From NCBI GenBank assembly GCA_007922225.1, contig ML679954.1, positions 26,268,240 to 26,332,239 on the forward strand: a stretch of DNA of 64,000 nucleotides, in the 5' to 3' direction. The position numbers were made by a program, and so were the translations under genes. Shown here piece after piece: positions 12,322-23,800 of the stretch (positions are counted from its first letter, which is position 1; the number at the start of each line of letters is the position of its first letter). Source of the stretch: Emydura subglobosa (Eukaryota > Chordata > Testudines > Chelidae). Under the pieces are notes generated by a model that saw nothing but the letters and a program-made list of their open reading frames with translations, made no database searches and was not told the origin of the DNA.

Positions 12322-15300
12322 CTCCCTCCCACCTGCCCCCACCTCCAATTCCCATGCCAACTCAGTCTGTCAAACAAACAAAAAATAGAAATACATTTTG
12401 GTCTGGATAACGTGACATTTTCCTAAAATTCTCCTCTGCCAAGGAAGCAAATATAGCCAGTTTAAAGCCGAAAGGAATTTTTTGGAGAATATTTGAGTAA
12501 TAATCAAGTTTTTAAAAAAATCAAGGTATTTGTCTCATAAAATTTGCATGTAGTCTTTTGTAACTTATAGTTTCTTTAAGATCTCTCAGAGAGCTAAGAA
12601 CATGTGCAGAGACCTTCTTAGGATCTTCAGAAGTGTGGATTTTGGTATATAATAACTATACCATTTTCCACCAAACCACAACAACACTTCAATACACTCA
12701 TTTTCACTGAAGAATTATGTATGAGATGGGCATGTATGAGAGGGGCATGGATCCTCATCCTAAGGGATGTGAGCCCCCTGAAAGATTGTGAGCACTTGGC
12801 AGAAAGTACCACCATCTTGTCTTTCTAAAATGGTTAAAAGGAAGGGGGATTCTCCTGATGTAGAAAAAGGGGCTCAGGAGCAGAAAACATCGAGAAGTAC
12901 TGAGTTAGTTTATCAGCTGTATTAGAAATGTGTGCAGTACAGCTTGTGTGTATGTGTGTGGAGGGGAATGGGGTAAATGCCTAATATCTGGGGCTGCTGA
13001 AGGCTGGTTTATCCCCTAATGTAACATACAGCAGACTCAGGTCTGCTCTAAATTACATCTTGGTTTGCTGGCCCCCAAAGAGCTGTTCTACAGCCTGCTA
13101 TCATTGGTGTGCATCCATCCTGCTGGCCAGGCCCATATACCAGGACCAGGAAGGGGCTGGCATGTAGCTAGCTATTCTGATTACACACTACCTGGATATT
13201 TCCCTACTCCAGACGTATGCTCAGTTAAGCTGGCTTTTAAGGTTGCTAAAGTGATGCAAAAAAAGTATTATCAGAACAAAAGAACTGACTCTAAGTATTT
13301 AGACCCAGTCATTTAAAAGTTATTATTTTACAAAAGGAGAAAGAAGTCTGGATTTCAAAATCCTACAACTCAGAGTGGCTGGCCCAATTTCCCTCCAACT
13401 GTCCAATACTTTCTCTTCTGACCTAAGAATAAACTTGAGAAATTTCAAGTGGTGGCGCTGCCACTTCACATGCCAGGAGCAGAGCTGCAAAGGCCAGTCC
13501 TGCTCCATTAGGGCTTGAGTAGAGAGGTGTAGACATCATCATCTCGGATCTCAACCCATCCAGCACTAGAAAGCAGGAAGGAAATCTCACCCCTAATTTC
13601 CTGTCGCCACCTCTCCTCCCAGTGCAGGACGGGAATGCCACTTTAGAAAAGACTGCACTGATTGGGCTGCAAATATGGGGCATTTACTGCTGCTGCGGGG
13701 ATACAGCAAAGAAAGGCTGGGAGACAAGCCCAGGTAGTGGCCTGGGAGCAAGAACATCATAATCCTGCAGCGCACTGCACATAAGAATCCATCACTGTCA
13801 ACAGGGAAGTACTCTGGGAAGAGAATCTTGGACTAAAGGAGTAAGATTGGATTCCCCATAGAGTTAGAGTCCCATTAAGTCCCTGGGATTTATTTTCATT
13901 ATGATCACATTAACTGTTCCTGTCAGTGACGTAGTTCTGTGTGAAAGGTGTTGGAATACGTCTGTGCATTGGAGTGATTCCTGGATGAATTCCTCTCCCC
14001 AAAGGTTGTGTGTTATCCACTAACAGGCAAGGGGCAGGAATTTGGAACAACTTTGAAAGGGAAAGCCAGAAGAAAACTAGCAAGTGAAGAAGGGGCAGCT
14101 AAAACTAGATTTACTAGGGGAATTCTTTCACAAACTCCACTATAGAGTCTCTGTCATAGCAGCATAATACACAACCGCTGTAAAAACATTAAAAGACCTA
14201 AGAAAAGAACAATCCGAGTCCCCAGTTTTGCAGCCTGTTCCACATGGATCCCTGTGGCTATTGAACAAGTTGTAGGACGTGGGCTACACCTCTTCCTATG
14301 TGTTCTGCAGTTCTGCTGCTATGCAGTCAAATGTTCAGCCCAGGCAAGTGCAAAACAAAAGCCAGTGACTGAGTTTGTTCGAAGAGATGGCAGATGTCAG
14401 ACATCTGCAACCATGTACCAGCATATTAACAGAAGTCTAACAGAGTGTAGACTCAGCAGCAGTACCCTGGCCATAGAATAGGTATTCAACACTTTTCAGA
14501 AGCATGCTGTCCAAAGCGAATTTTGCAAATGCTGAATATGAACTTCATGGGCTTTATTTTCCTGTTTCCTCATTGAATTCCCAAACAATAAGTGCCAGTG
14601 CTCACTATCCAAACTAATTACAGGGGGATTCAGTATTAAAGAAACATCATTTTCATTTCATTGTTGACACATTGCATTTAGTTGTTGCTGTTCTTTAATA
14701 ACTGTATTCTTCTTTTCTTTAAAAAAAATCAAATTATTCACATTCTCTTCTTTCACTATGGGTTCAGAATCAAAGCTGCTGTACCTTCACCCTCCCCCTT
14801 TTCCTTTTTAGGGTTAATTTGGAAAAAAAGAAAACCCTCCTAATTATAGGAATTTAGCTTTCTTTATAAACTAGATATTTAAAGATCTGTTTACAAGGTC
14901 ACAATCTGAAACATCATTCAAAAACAGGGTGAATTGATTACATCCTTCTGGAGAACATCTAGCAGCAGAGCAGCATTTGTAGCTGTTGAACTGCCCTATA
15001 ATTAAAACTTCATTACTTCCCTATTCAACACATGTTGCTACTGAGAGAAAACAGCTGAGATACTTTAGATAAAACAATGGAAAATGTTACACAGAAATCA
15101 CTTACCCAAACTTTTAGAAATTAACCCCAGAAATATTCTGATGAATACTGAATTGTCCTGAATCTTGAGTCTTTTAATGCACCCTTTTCCCTACCAAAAC
15201 TTATTAATTAGAATGCAAGACCTGCTTAAAACACCACTTATTAGTAGATATGACACAAAGCCAACTGAAATCAATGGCTCTTTCCGTTGATTTCAACGGA

Positions 15301-15927
15301 CTTTTAGAGCCAGATCCAAAGAAATACATATTTTATAACCACCTGTTGATGGCCTTTGATGGAAAGCTAAAAATTCAACTTAGGGATTTTCATGTATCCC
15401 AAACTGAATGGGTGTCAAAATGGATATCAAGATTCCAGATTAAAAAGAAATTTCAAAACTTGAAATCCCATAAGAAACTGACTTTTAGGTGACCATCGAT
15501 AGAAAGGTCAAAGTTCACATCTGGAATGTTTCTTGCTTTGAGCAGCTCATAATGGATGAGGGTATCAAATGTCAAGAGTTAGATAAATGGGAACACAGAA
15601 ATGAAATATTCTGGTGCCAGTTTTACACATACACATATTGGAAATCCATGTGATAAATAGCAGTCATGTGGTGAGCTGCACTTATAAAACACCTTTGACC
15701 ATCTCACTGTACTCTGACCACTAGTTCATCTCCACAGGACTTATTCTAACATTTCAAACCCCTAAGCAGTTTCAAATAACAATTTAAAAATCTAAGATAA
15801 ATGTGAACCATAAATGTTTCCTTTTCCCCCCAACAAATGTGGTATTTCCCTGGAAAAAAATTGCCCAGAGGGGCACAATTGACTCTTGGCCCAATAATAG
15901 GCTTAGGAGTGGATATCTCAATTATCT
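12322..15927. other. Intergenic, no gene seen
   Basis: No exon with convincing splice sites or homology was recognised over this 3.6 kb. A short inverted pair surrounds 15262-15300 (GAAATCAATGG and its partner CCGTTGATTTCAACGG), one of the recurring motif copies listed in the findings. Confidence 0.4.
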
Positions 15928-16085
15928 ATTATTAATTATTATTATTAGTATTAGTATTAATGTGGGACCTATAAGCCCTAGTCATGGAGCAGGACGCATT
16001 GTGCTAGGTGCTGCACAAATATGAACAAAAAGATGGTCCCTGTCCCAAGGAGTATACAATCTAAGTATAAGACAAGAGACAATAG
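15928..16085 (-). mobile_element. LINE3 (CR1-L3)-like 3' end with (ATT)n tail
   Basis: A TATTATTATTAG-type tail (15928-15958) is followed by the typical end sequence on the complement: GGGACCTATAAGCC, then GTGCTAGGTGCTGCACAAAT and GATGGTCCCTGTCCCAAGGA. The orientation, tail and body are collinear. Confidence 0.75.
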
Positions 16086-17053
16086 ATGAATACAGACAGA
16101 TGGGGGAGTAATAGAAAGAAACAATGAGACACTATTGATAGGCAGTGGTCTCAACACTCCATCAGTCTAGTTGTTGTCAAGATACATGCTGGTAGAAATG
16201 GGACCAATGAAAAGAGGAAAATCCCAGTTTTCCAGTGGGTCACACAACATTTGTTTCTAGCCCTCTATAAATGTTAGTGTTTTTTCTGTGGTTTAGTTAT
16301 AATTTTCCCTCTACTTCTAAATTCTCTAATTTGGTCTTCTGATAGAGAAGGTACCCTTGCTTACAGGTGGAAGGATCGAAGTCCTAGTTTCAAACATTTT
16401 TTAAAATGCTTTGAAATTGTTTATGTACTATATATACCATATTCAGAATACATTAAAGTGATTTTAAAACACTTTTTGATGCTCATTTGTGGTGACCTGA
16501 AAAACTGCCTTAGTCATGAGTGGTAAAATCATGAATGAGTCATCTCAGAGAAGTATCTATAAAGCCTTTATTCTATACCACATTGTATTTTTTCATTAAC
16601 AACACAAGAGGAGAGAAAGTACTTTTTTTGGTAACTTTTTCCACACCCATCTCAAAACTATATTATTTATTTAAAAAAGCACTCATCTGAAGCCCTGGGA
16701 ACATGTACTACCAATTAAATGATACAATATACACACTGATACCAACATACAAAATATGATAGCCTCCCAAACAAGCCTATTTTAGAACTTTCCCATCACC
16801 CCATGGAGTCAGCTGAGCTCTCGTTCTCAAAAATAACTTGAGAGAAAAGCTAGCTTTGTAACATGACCAGCAGTCAGGCTCTGGCAAACTACAGGGTAAA
16901 ATAAGATCCAGAGTTGAGTACCCTTCTTTGAAAACATCTTATCTCCCCATTAAACCAGGCGATGGTTAGAACAAATGTTCTGGCTGATCTCAACTACTAC
17001 TACAGTAGCACATAGGGAGAGTGTCAATCTCTGAGGTAGCTAGAACTTAATTT
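16086..17053. other. Intergenic, pre-insertion host DNA
   Basis: Nothing recognisable as a gene or repeat. Its right end is the target at which the R2-like element integrated. There is no 28S rRNA-like sequence here. Confidence 0.5.
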
Positions 17054-17085
17054 AAATATTAAACACTTACTGCTCCTTGAAATAT
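17054..17085 (+). repeat. Target-site duplication, left copy (32 bp)
   Basis: This 32-bp stretch, starting AAATATTAAACACTTACTGC, is identical base for base to 20839-20870. The bases just outside differ on both sides, so the duplication is exactly 32 bp. It marks the 5' boundary of the R2-like element. Confidence 0.97.
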
Positions 17086-17203
17086 CAATTCTAAATCTAG
17101 CTTTTATGACAAATATTTAGATTATTTTGATGATCCATATTTAATAGAATTTAATAATCTTAATAATAATAATACCAATTTTAATAATTTACAACATGAT
17201 TCT

Positions 17204-19159
17204 ATGGAAAATAGAAGAAATATTTTAGGAGATAATTTTAATACAAATTTTATGAATACAGCTAGTTTTAAAGAGAGTAGTTCATTTAAAGAGGGAATAT
17301 TTTATTTAGAATATCCCGTAGATTGTTTTAATTGCCCTATATGTTCACAAATTTTAGCTAGTTTCGGTAAATGGGCGAAGCATATAAATAATGTACATAA
17401 AAGCACTTCAATAAGAGTTATTTGCAAAAAATGTGGTAAATATTCGCAGTTCCATAACATAGCTTGCCACTACCCCAAGTGCAGGCCCAAGGAGGTGGAT
17501 AACTCAGAGAAGAAGTATGCCTGCACGGTCTGTGGGTCTGCCTTCTACACTCGCTCGGGGCGGAGTCAACACATCAGACATAGGCATCCTGCAGTGAGGA
17601 ATGAGGAAAGAAAGGAAACTAGAGTGGTTGGGAAAACAAGTCACTCTCGGGTATGGACAGAAGAGGAAATTGAATTATTGATTCAGCATGAAATAAAATA
17701 TGCAGGGACTAGAAATATTAATAAGTGTATAGAAAGTGAATTAAAAACAAAAACAAATAAGCAAATATCAGATAAGAGGAGGGACCTGGCCAAGAATAAG
17801 GTTAAAAAGGATGAAGATTCTATGGTTTTATGGGAAGAGGGCGGGATGGGAGATATTTTAGAAGATATTCCTCCACGTGAGAAAATTAAACCTTTAAAAG
17901 GTAAAATTTTAATTGATAGGTTTTTAACAGGAGTTAGGTGTAAAGGGGCTCGTATTTTAGAGAAATTGGATTTTATTGAACAGCAATTAAATGCTTCTGC
18001 CACTGTAGCAGAAGGTTGGGGATTATTTGAAGAATTATGTAAATTGTTGATGAACTCTCCTCATGAAGATGTAGAGAATTTGGAAAATAATAAAGAAAAT
18101 AATATACAGAATGATAATGGGAAACAAGGAGGAAAAGTGGGTAAGCCTCCTGATAAATATAATAGAAATAGAAAATATGTTGGGAGAAAAGCTAAATTTA
18201 GATTCTATCAAACCCTCTTTGAAAAAGATAAGAAAAGGTTGGCTAGGATCATTATGGGAGAACCTGATAAAGCGACATGTAAGATAGCAGTTAAGGAGAT
18301 TGAAACCTATTATAAAGAAATTTTGGGTAGAGAAGGACATGGGAATACCAGAGGATGGCCAAAAGTAAAAGAAGTGGTAGATAATGAAATTTTAAATTGG
18401 CCTTTATCAATTGATGAAATTAGAGAAGCCTTAAGAGAGATTGATAATAGTAGTGCTCCTGGACCAGATGGAATTAAGGTTAAGGATTTATGGGATATTT
18501 ATAATTTAGACAGTAGGATTTTAGTAAGGATTTTTAATATTTGGTTTTTAAATAGACAGATTCCAGAGTGTTTTAAAGGCAATCGTACAATCCTAATTCC
18601 TAAAGTCAAGGATCCACAAGAGTTGAAGAAAATATCATCTTGTAGGCCATTGACTATTGGTTCGATTTGGATTAGGTTGTATACAAAAATTTTAGCTAAA
18701 AGATTATCAAGTGCTGTTAAATTATGCCCCAGACAAAAAGGTTTTATCGCAGCCTCTGGCTGTGAGGAAAATATATCGATTTTAGAAAAGTTAATTAAAA
18801 GGGCCAAGAAAAATAAAGACGAAATAGCTGTTGTTTTTATTGATCTTGCTAAGGCATTTGATTCGGTTGGCCATGGTCACATTTTAAAGGGGTTAAAGAG
18901 ATTTGGGATATCAGAGAGTTTTATTGATATTGTAAAGGATTTGTATACAGATTGCTACACTGAAATTAGTGTTGGTGAGGATAAGACAGAACCTATTTTA
19001 ATTAAGAGTGGAGTTAAGCAAGGTGACCCGCTCTCCCCTATTTTATTTAATATAGCCATGGACCCTCTTTTATATAAATTGGAAGATGAAGGAGATGGTT
19101 TTATAGTGCAGGGTAGAAAGATAACTTCATTGGCCTTTGCCGACGATATCCTATATTAA
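17204..19159 (+). pseudogene. R2-like ORF, N-terminal part: zinc fingers, Myb, RT to FADD
   Basis: This open segment encodes 651 residues from the first ATG. Finger 1 is CCHH (C44, C47, H60, H65). Finger 2 is CCHC-like (C74, C77, H84 or H89, C93). Finger 3 is CCHH (C107, C110, H123, H128). A Myb-like region starts at W151. Fingers plus Myb are the DNA-recognition module of R2 proteins. The reverse transcriptase follows, with SAPGPDG at 417-423, the first catalytic aspartate D547 in VVFIDLAKAFD, QGDPLSP at 606-612 and FADD at 645-648 (D647, D648). All three catalytic aspartates are intact. A TAA stop arises three residues after FADD because one base is missing, and the continuation is in another frame from about 19159. 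The frame is also open upstream of the ATG to the element's first base, so 17204 may not be the ancestral start. Confidence 0.88.
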
Positions 19160-19476
19160 GTAGGTCCTATAAGGGGATGGTTAAGAATTTAAAAATTCTT
19201 AATCAGTTTTGTAAAAATTCAAGTTTAAAAGTAAATGTTAAAAAGACAAAGGGCTTTCATATTTTCCCAAGCATGGGAACATATGTTATCAACCCAAAAG
19301 ATAAATGGGGATTAGGTGATGAATTCATTGATTATATTCAACCTGGTGAGTCTGAAAGATATTTAGGTGCAAGAATAGATCCATGGGTGGGAGTGGCTAA
19401 TAATTCCCCTAAGGAAAAATTAATTGATTGGTGTGAAAGTTTATGTAAGGCTCCGTTAAAACCTGCGCGAAATTGA
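19160..19476 (+). pseudogene. R2-like ORF, middle part: end of RT and start of thumb
   Basis: This reading frame continues the protein immediately after FADD. It starts with an LSRSYKGMV-like stretch, runs through the SLKVNVKKTKGF segment typical of the R2 polymerase, and reaches SERYLGARIDPW, the conserved YLG motif of the RT/thumb boundary. It ends at a TGA at 19474-19476. Its frame is shifted by one base from the preceding segment and by one base again from the following one. Both junctions fit single-base deletions. Whether these are real mutations or sequencing errors cannot be told from this copy. Confidence 0.85.
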
Positions 19477-20546
19477 TAATATTAAAAGTTTACATTTTAA
19501 CAAGAGTTTTTTATGAATTACTTTTAATCGAGCCGCCACTTTATATGTTAAATGAATTAGATGTTTTAGTTAGGAACACTCTTAAAAAGTTTTTACATCT
19601 TCCCCAGTGTACAACTGATGGGCTATTCTATGCTAGAACTAGAGATGGGGGTTTAGCAGTTACAAAATTTAGTACCCAAATTCCAAACATGTTAATTCGT
19701 AAATGGAGGAGACATATTGTCTTCAAAGATGATTGGATAGATTTCTCGTTTTTATATGCTGGGGAAAATTTAGTGGAGAAAATTTTAATATATAGTGCTA
19801 AAACGGCTAATCCTAAAACGTGGAGAGATGAAGAGTTTTTAAAATGGAGTAATTTAAGATGTCAGGGAATTGGTATTAAATATTTTAAAAATGATTGTAT
19901 TAGTAATTCGTTTTTAAAATATCCTTGCTTGGCCAGGTCCTCCTCTCTGATTGCGGCATTGCAAACGAGAGCGAATGTTTTTCCCACCAGGGAAGCTCTA
20001 GCAAGAGGACGGAAGATGGAGGAAGGGTTATGTAGATGGTGTGGTAAGGTCAAAGAGACAATTCCTCATATCTCTGGTCAGTGCATAAAAATGAAAGAAG
20101 CAAGAATTAAAAGACATAATAGAATAGTTAAAGCACTAATTGATAAAGTAGGAAATAAAGGATGTAAAATTTGGATTGAACCTTACCTTCATAATAAAGT
20201 AGGGAAGTTGAGAAAACCCGACCTCATTATTGAAAAGGAAGGAGTGGTAGCCGTTGTGGATGTCACAGTTAGATGGGAAGACAACGCTGACAGTGTGGAG
20301 GCAGCCCACATTGAGAAGGAGGCATACTACTCTGAGTTGGAGGAGGAGGTGCTGCAGCTCACTGGTGGGAAGATCATCCACTTCTTTGGATTTGTGGTTG
20401 GGGTGAGAGGTAAATGGAGTGAAAGAAATGATGAAATTTTTAAAATTTTAGGTATTGATAAATTTAAAAGTTTTAAAGAAAGTGTGTGCACACTTGCTAT
20501 GTATGCTACGACGGATATGTTGGCTCTTTTTAGCGATAAACAGTGA
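19470..20546 (+). pseudogene. R2-like ORF, C-terminal part: thumb, CCHC knuckle, RLE endonuclease
   Basis: About 357 residues, numbered from the TTG codon at 19473 read as residue 1. The start is a frameshift continuation, not a true initiation site. The first 180 residues are the helical thumb/linker. A CCHC knuckle follows (C187, C190, H199, C204), then the restriction-like endonuclease core with P249-D250 and, 13 residues on, D263 in the VVDVTVRW strand. This spacing fits R2-type PD-(D/E)XK nucleases, which nick the target for target-primed reverse transcription. The catalytic pair looks intact. The frame ends at a TGA at 20544-20546. The stretch 20261-20400, covering the nuclease core, is much richer in G+C than its surroundings. 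Confidence 0.88.
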
Positions 20547-20838
20547 ACCCGAACATTCATTTTGTGTATCCTGTGGATTTTAGATATATTTTAGATATAG
20601 ATATATTTATTCTCCATATTTTAAATTTATCAATGGGCTTTAGTTTTCATACTATTGACCTGTTGACTATGTTTAACTGTCCTTTCATGTAATTTAATTT
20701 AATTTTAAAATTAATTGAATAATAAATATTACTTATAGGTTAGATTTTGATTTTAGATTATCTTAGCTACTGAATACTAGATTGGACGGCGGACTGGCCA
20801 CATAGTAACCAGGAAAGGGCAGGTATTTACGCCTGTAC
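20547..20838 (+). other. 3' UTR of the R2-like element
   Basis: A 292-nt AT-rich region with repeated TTTAGATAT units (about 20579-20604) ends in a more GC-rich tail: GACGGCGGACTGGCCACATA, then GGCAGGTATTTACGCCTGTA just before the duplication. CAGG and CCTG can pair around a short loop at the very end. R2 proteins recognise structured 3' UTR RNA for priming, so this tail is a candidate recognition element; that role is inference. There is no poly(A). Confidence 0.7.
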
Positions 20839-20870
20839 AAATATTAAACACTTACTGCTCCTTGAAATAT
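20839..20870 (+). repeat. Target-site duplication, right copy (32 bp)
   Basis: Identical to 17054-17085 over all 32 bases. It defines the 3' junction of the R2-like element. Confidence 0.97.
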
Positions 20871-23800
20871 AGGCAGAGTGTATACATAGAGATAATGCAA
20901 ATGAAATACACTGGCTAAGATTTCCCACTAAAACAAGCTAGCATAGCTCTTCATAGTTTAGCGAGAGGGAGTCCCTGATACTTCTCCTAGTGGAGCTGCT
21001 TGCTATCACTAGTTTTTACTGAAACAGTACAACTGTGCAGTGCTAAGTATTTATATTATTTGGGTCTATATTGCTGCAGAGACATTTCCAAGGAAAATAT
21101 GCACAATCTTGCAATGTACACATTCCAAATAAATATTATTGCTAAATCAAAATGCAAATATGTATTTCAAGGGCTTGACATATAAAAGAAGGGAAACATT
21201 TCTTCTGATTTCTATGCCCTTGTTTTCCAAAAAAGTCAGCGTACTACATAAAGGTTACTAAGGGCAAATGAATGTATACAGCAATCATTTTGATCATCTT
21301 TGCCAACTTGCAAAATATGGCTTTCTGAGTAATGGAAAGAAGAATTCCCATAGCAACCCTTACATCATATGACTCAAATGCAACTTCTGAGATACAAACA
21401 CATGGAGAAATTCATACATATTAGAAATAAGAAGTCTCATAGTTAAAGGTTAATAGCTATGCGAAAGTAATTTAAATCTTAGAAACAAATAATTTTCTAT
21501 TTAAAAAAAATAAAACATTTTCCCCTGAATGTTTTTGTTTCATATTATTTAATGAGCTACTATATTCAGGAAAAAATATTTTAAAAGCAATGAAGCACTT
21601 GAAGATGCAGGTACTTTCTCTGTGGCTATTTGGGTTCTCTTTTGAATATTTAGACAAAAATGTGACAAAGTGGCAGCTTCTTTTGCTCTTGTATAGGTCT
21701 CTGCACTATCTCATTCACAGCATTTGATCAGCACCTCTTATCACTGAGTTTCCTTCTCCCTTCTCACTCTTAGCTCTGGTAACCCAACCTATGCCTAGAA
21801 CCCTCCACTCCCTGTGCACCACATCTTCATCTTCTCCTCCTAAAGGGCTGTAGTACAGGAAGCATGAATGTATTCCACTGTGTCTGTTATGACCCTTAAA
21901 ACTTGAAACTGTGGTCGCAGGACATATAATTAGGAATCCTTGGGTGACCTACAAGAGGCCAGATATAAGACTTCCTTTCTTTTAGACAAGAAAAACAGAC
22001 AGGAGAGATCCAGGGTCAGAGAAGCTCTAATGTGGGTCTCTCCACAACAGTCAGGCAGAGGGTGTCCTCTCCCATCCCTCCTGGTAGGAGTGGGAGAGCT
22101 TTGGGTGGTTAATACCTGGTATTTGAGTTTATTTACTCTTGTTTGAAAATAAAGCTAGCTTATGAGGAAAGGGTCTTGGATTAAACTGTTGTTAGGAGCT
22201 TTATTCCACTTTCTCCAGCTGGTGAGTTTGCCCACAAGCCTACAAAGTCCCTATTTACTATACTTCCTTTTATAAGGCCTTTTATAGCCTATAGAGGTGA
22301 TGCTTGATTATGTTTACATTGAAATATGTTGCCATGTAAGTAGCCTAACATCTGTTTCCTAAAAATAAGCTTGACAATAATCAAGAGGCCTGGAAAAATA
22401 TGAGTAAAGGGAAGTGAGACAACTCAGACACAAGTTGGAGATAACCCCCAGTCACAATGGTCCAAACTGTTTTTTACAGTTGTTTTAGATAAAATGTTAA
22501 TATTTTGGAAAATGCGATCTATATTGATGATTATTAGTATGGTATTTATGCAGATGCTAATTAAGATGATGTTTAATGTTAGATAGCCAATGAGAAAGTA
22601 GAAAATGTTTAATGATGGTAGTGGAAATATAGATATCGTAAAAGGTGGATTTAATGTTAATTAATGAAGGGATGTTATGATAATTGATTATAAAAAAGGT
22701 AGCATGCTAATTTTAGATTAGGTGCACCCATCCACCATCAAAGTACCATTAGCGAGAGATTATACCCATTCTTCTCATTTAGGGATTGATAACTTCTAAG
22801 ATGAAATAATGCATTTAGGAGTGGAGTATCCGTGCAGTATATGGTTATATTGTAATGCCTGTTTATTTAATATAAAATAGTTAGTTAAGCAAAGGCTTGA
22901 ATTTTATCACTTATTGTGTCTTTCACAGTCCTCCACTAAATTATATGATCTGTAACTACCTTAGAGGCTCGAACTTTAAAGAATTTAGTTTGGTTCTATT
23001 CCTAATTTTTAAATGACTAATTGGGAACACATACATCTAAGGTTACATTTTTGACCCTCAGCCTTCCATTCAAAGAAACTGTATCTAGAAAATCAGAGCC
23101 TTTGTTCCTGAGTCATTTTAAGTGCATACGTAACATTAAGCACATGACTTCAATGGAACTTAAGCAGATACAAACTGAGTGCTTTGCCGAACTGAGGCCT
23201 TTGAAATGCAAGTATTATTAACCAAAGCAACTGTGTGAGCTTATTGTTGTAATCCTAGTCCTTCTCTGCTCCTGCCCAGCATTTTATCTCTTCTCAAATT
23301 GTACCTTAACATAAGACCCAACCCTGCAAATCGTCACTTATGTGAATACTCCCCAAAATATGAGTGTGGGAGTCAAGTATTTGGTAGCTGAGGATTGGAG
23401 GATCCATATTCAGCAGTATTTCTTTACCCAAATATTGATTCTATTCATGCCATTTAGTCAAGTTATTCAATTCGCCAATCACTGTTATTGTTCAGTTTCT
23501 CCATTTTGAATTGTATGATATACATGCCGTTAATGCCAAAAAACTATGGCATGCCTTTTGCTGAGTGGTGCAACTTCTAAAACAAGTCCATGATGTTCAT
23601 AACATTGTGTGTTCTCTTGTTTATCAGCTAGATTGGAATTGTTTCTTTAAAATAATTTAAAAAGTCGATTACAATTAAAACATTATAAATACAACTACGA
23701 GATTAAAAGCTGTTGTTTTTTTCAAACTTAAATTGTCTTAAAAATCCAAAAAATATAAAAACATTAAATATTAACTTATATACCAGAAAAAATTCTTCAG

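Larger units (their letters stand above)
17086..20838 (+). mobile_element. R2-clade non-LTR retrotransposon outside rDNA
   Basis: A 3,753-bp insertion bounded by a perfect 32-bp duplication. It encodes, in order, three zinc fingers, a Myb-like segment, a reverse transcriptase with a FADD active site, and a CCHC plus PD-D restriction-like endonuclease. This is the domain order of R2-group elements with three N-terminal fingers. The coding capacity is about 1,115 codons from the first ATG (about 1,153 from the junction), near the usual R2 protein length. It has no LTRs and no poly(A) tail, and its 3' UTR is about 290 nt. R2 normally inserts at one site in 28S rRNA genes, yet neither flank is rDNA. 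Only two one-base frameshifts are seen, which suggests a fairly recent copy. Alternatives such as Hero, R4 or NeSL fit the finger arrangement less well. Confidence 0.9.

Noticed and set aside
17054..17085. Possible 28S rRNA target sequence at the R2-like junction
   Set aside because: The flanks have no similarity to the conserved 28S sequence around the R2 site, so the locus is not an rDNA unit.
19157..19159. In-frame TAA after FADD as a recoding or programmed frameshift signal
   Set aside because: R2 elements encode one ORF and are not known to recode here. A second shift 300 bases later makes ordinary mutation or sequencing error more likely.
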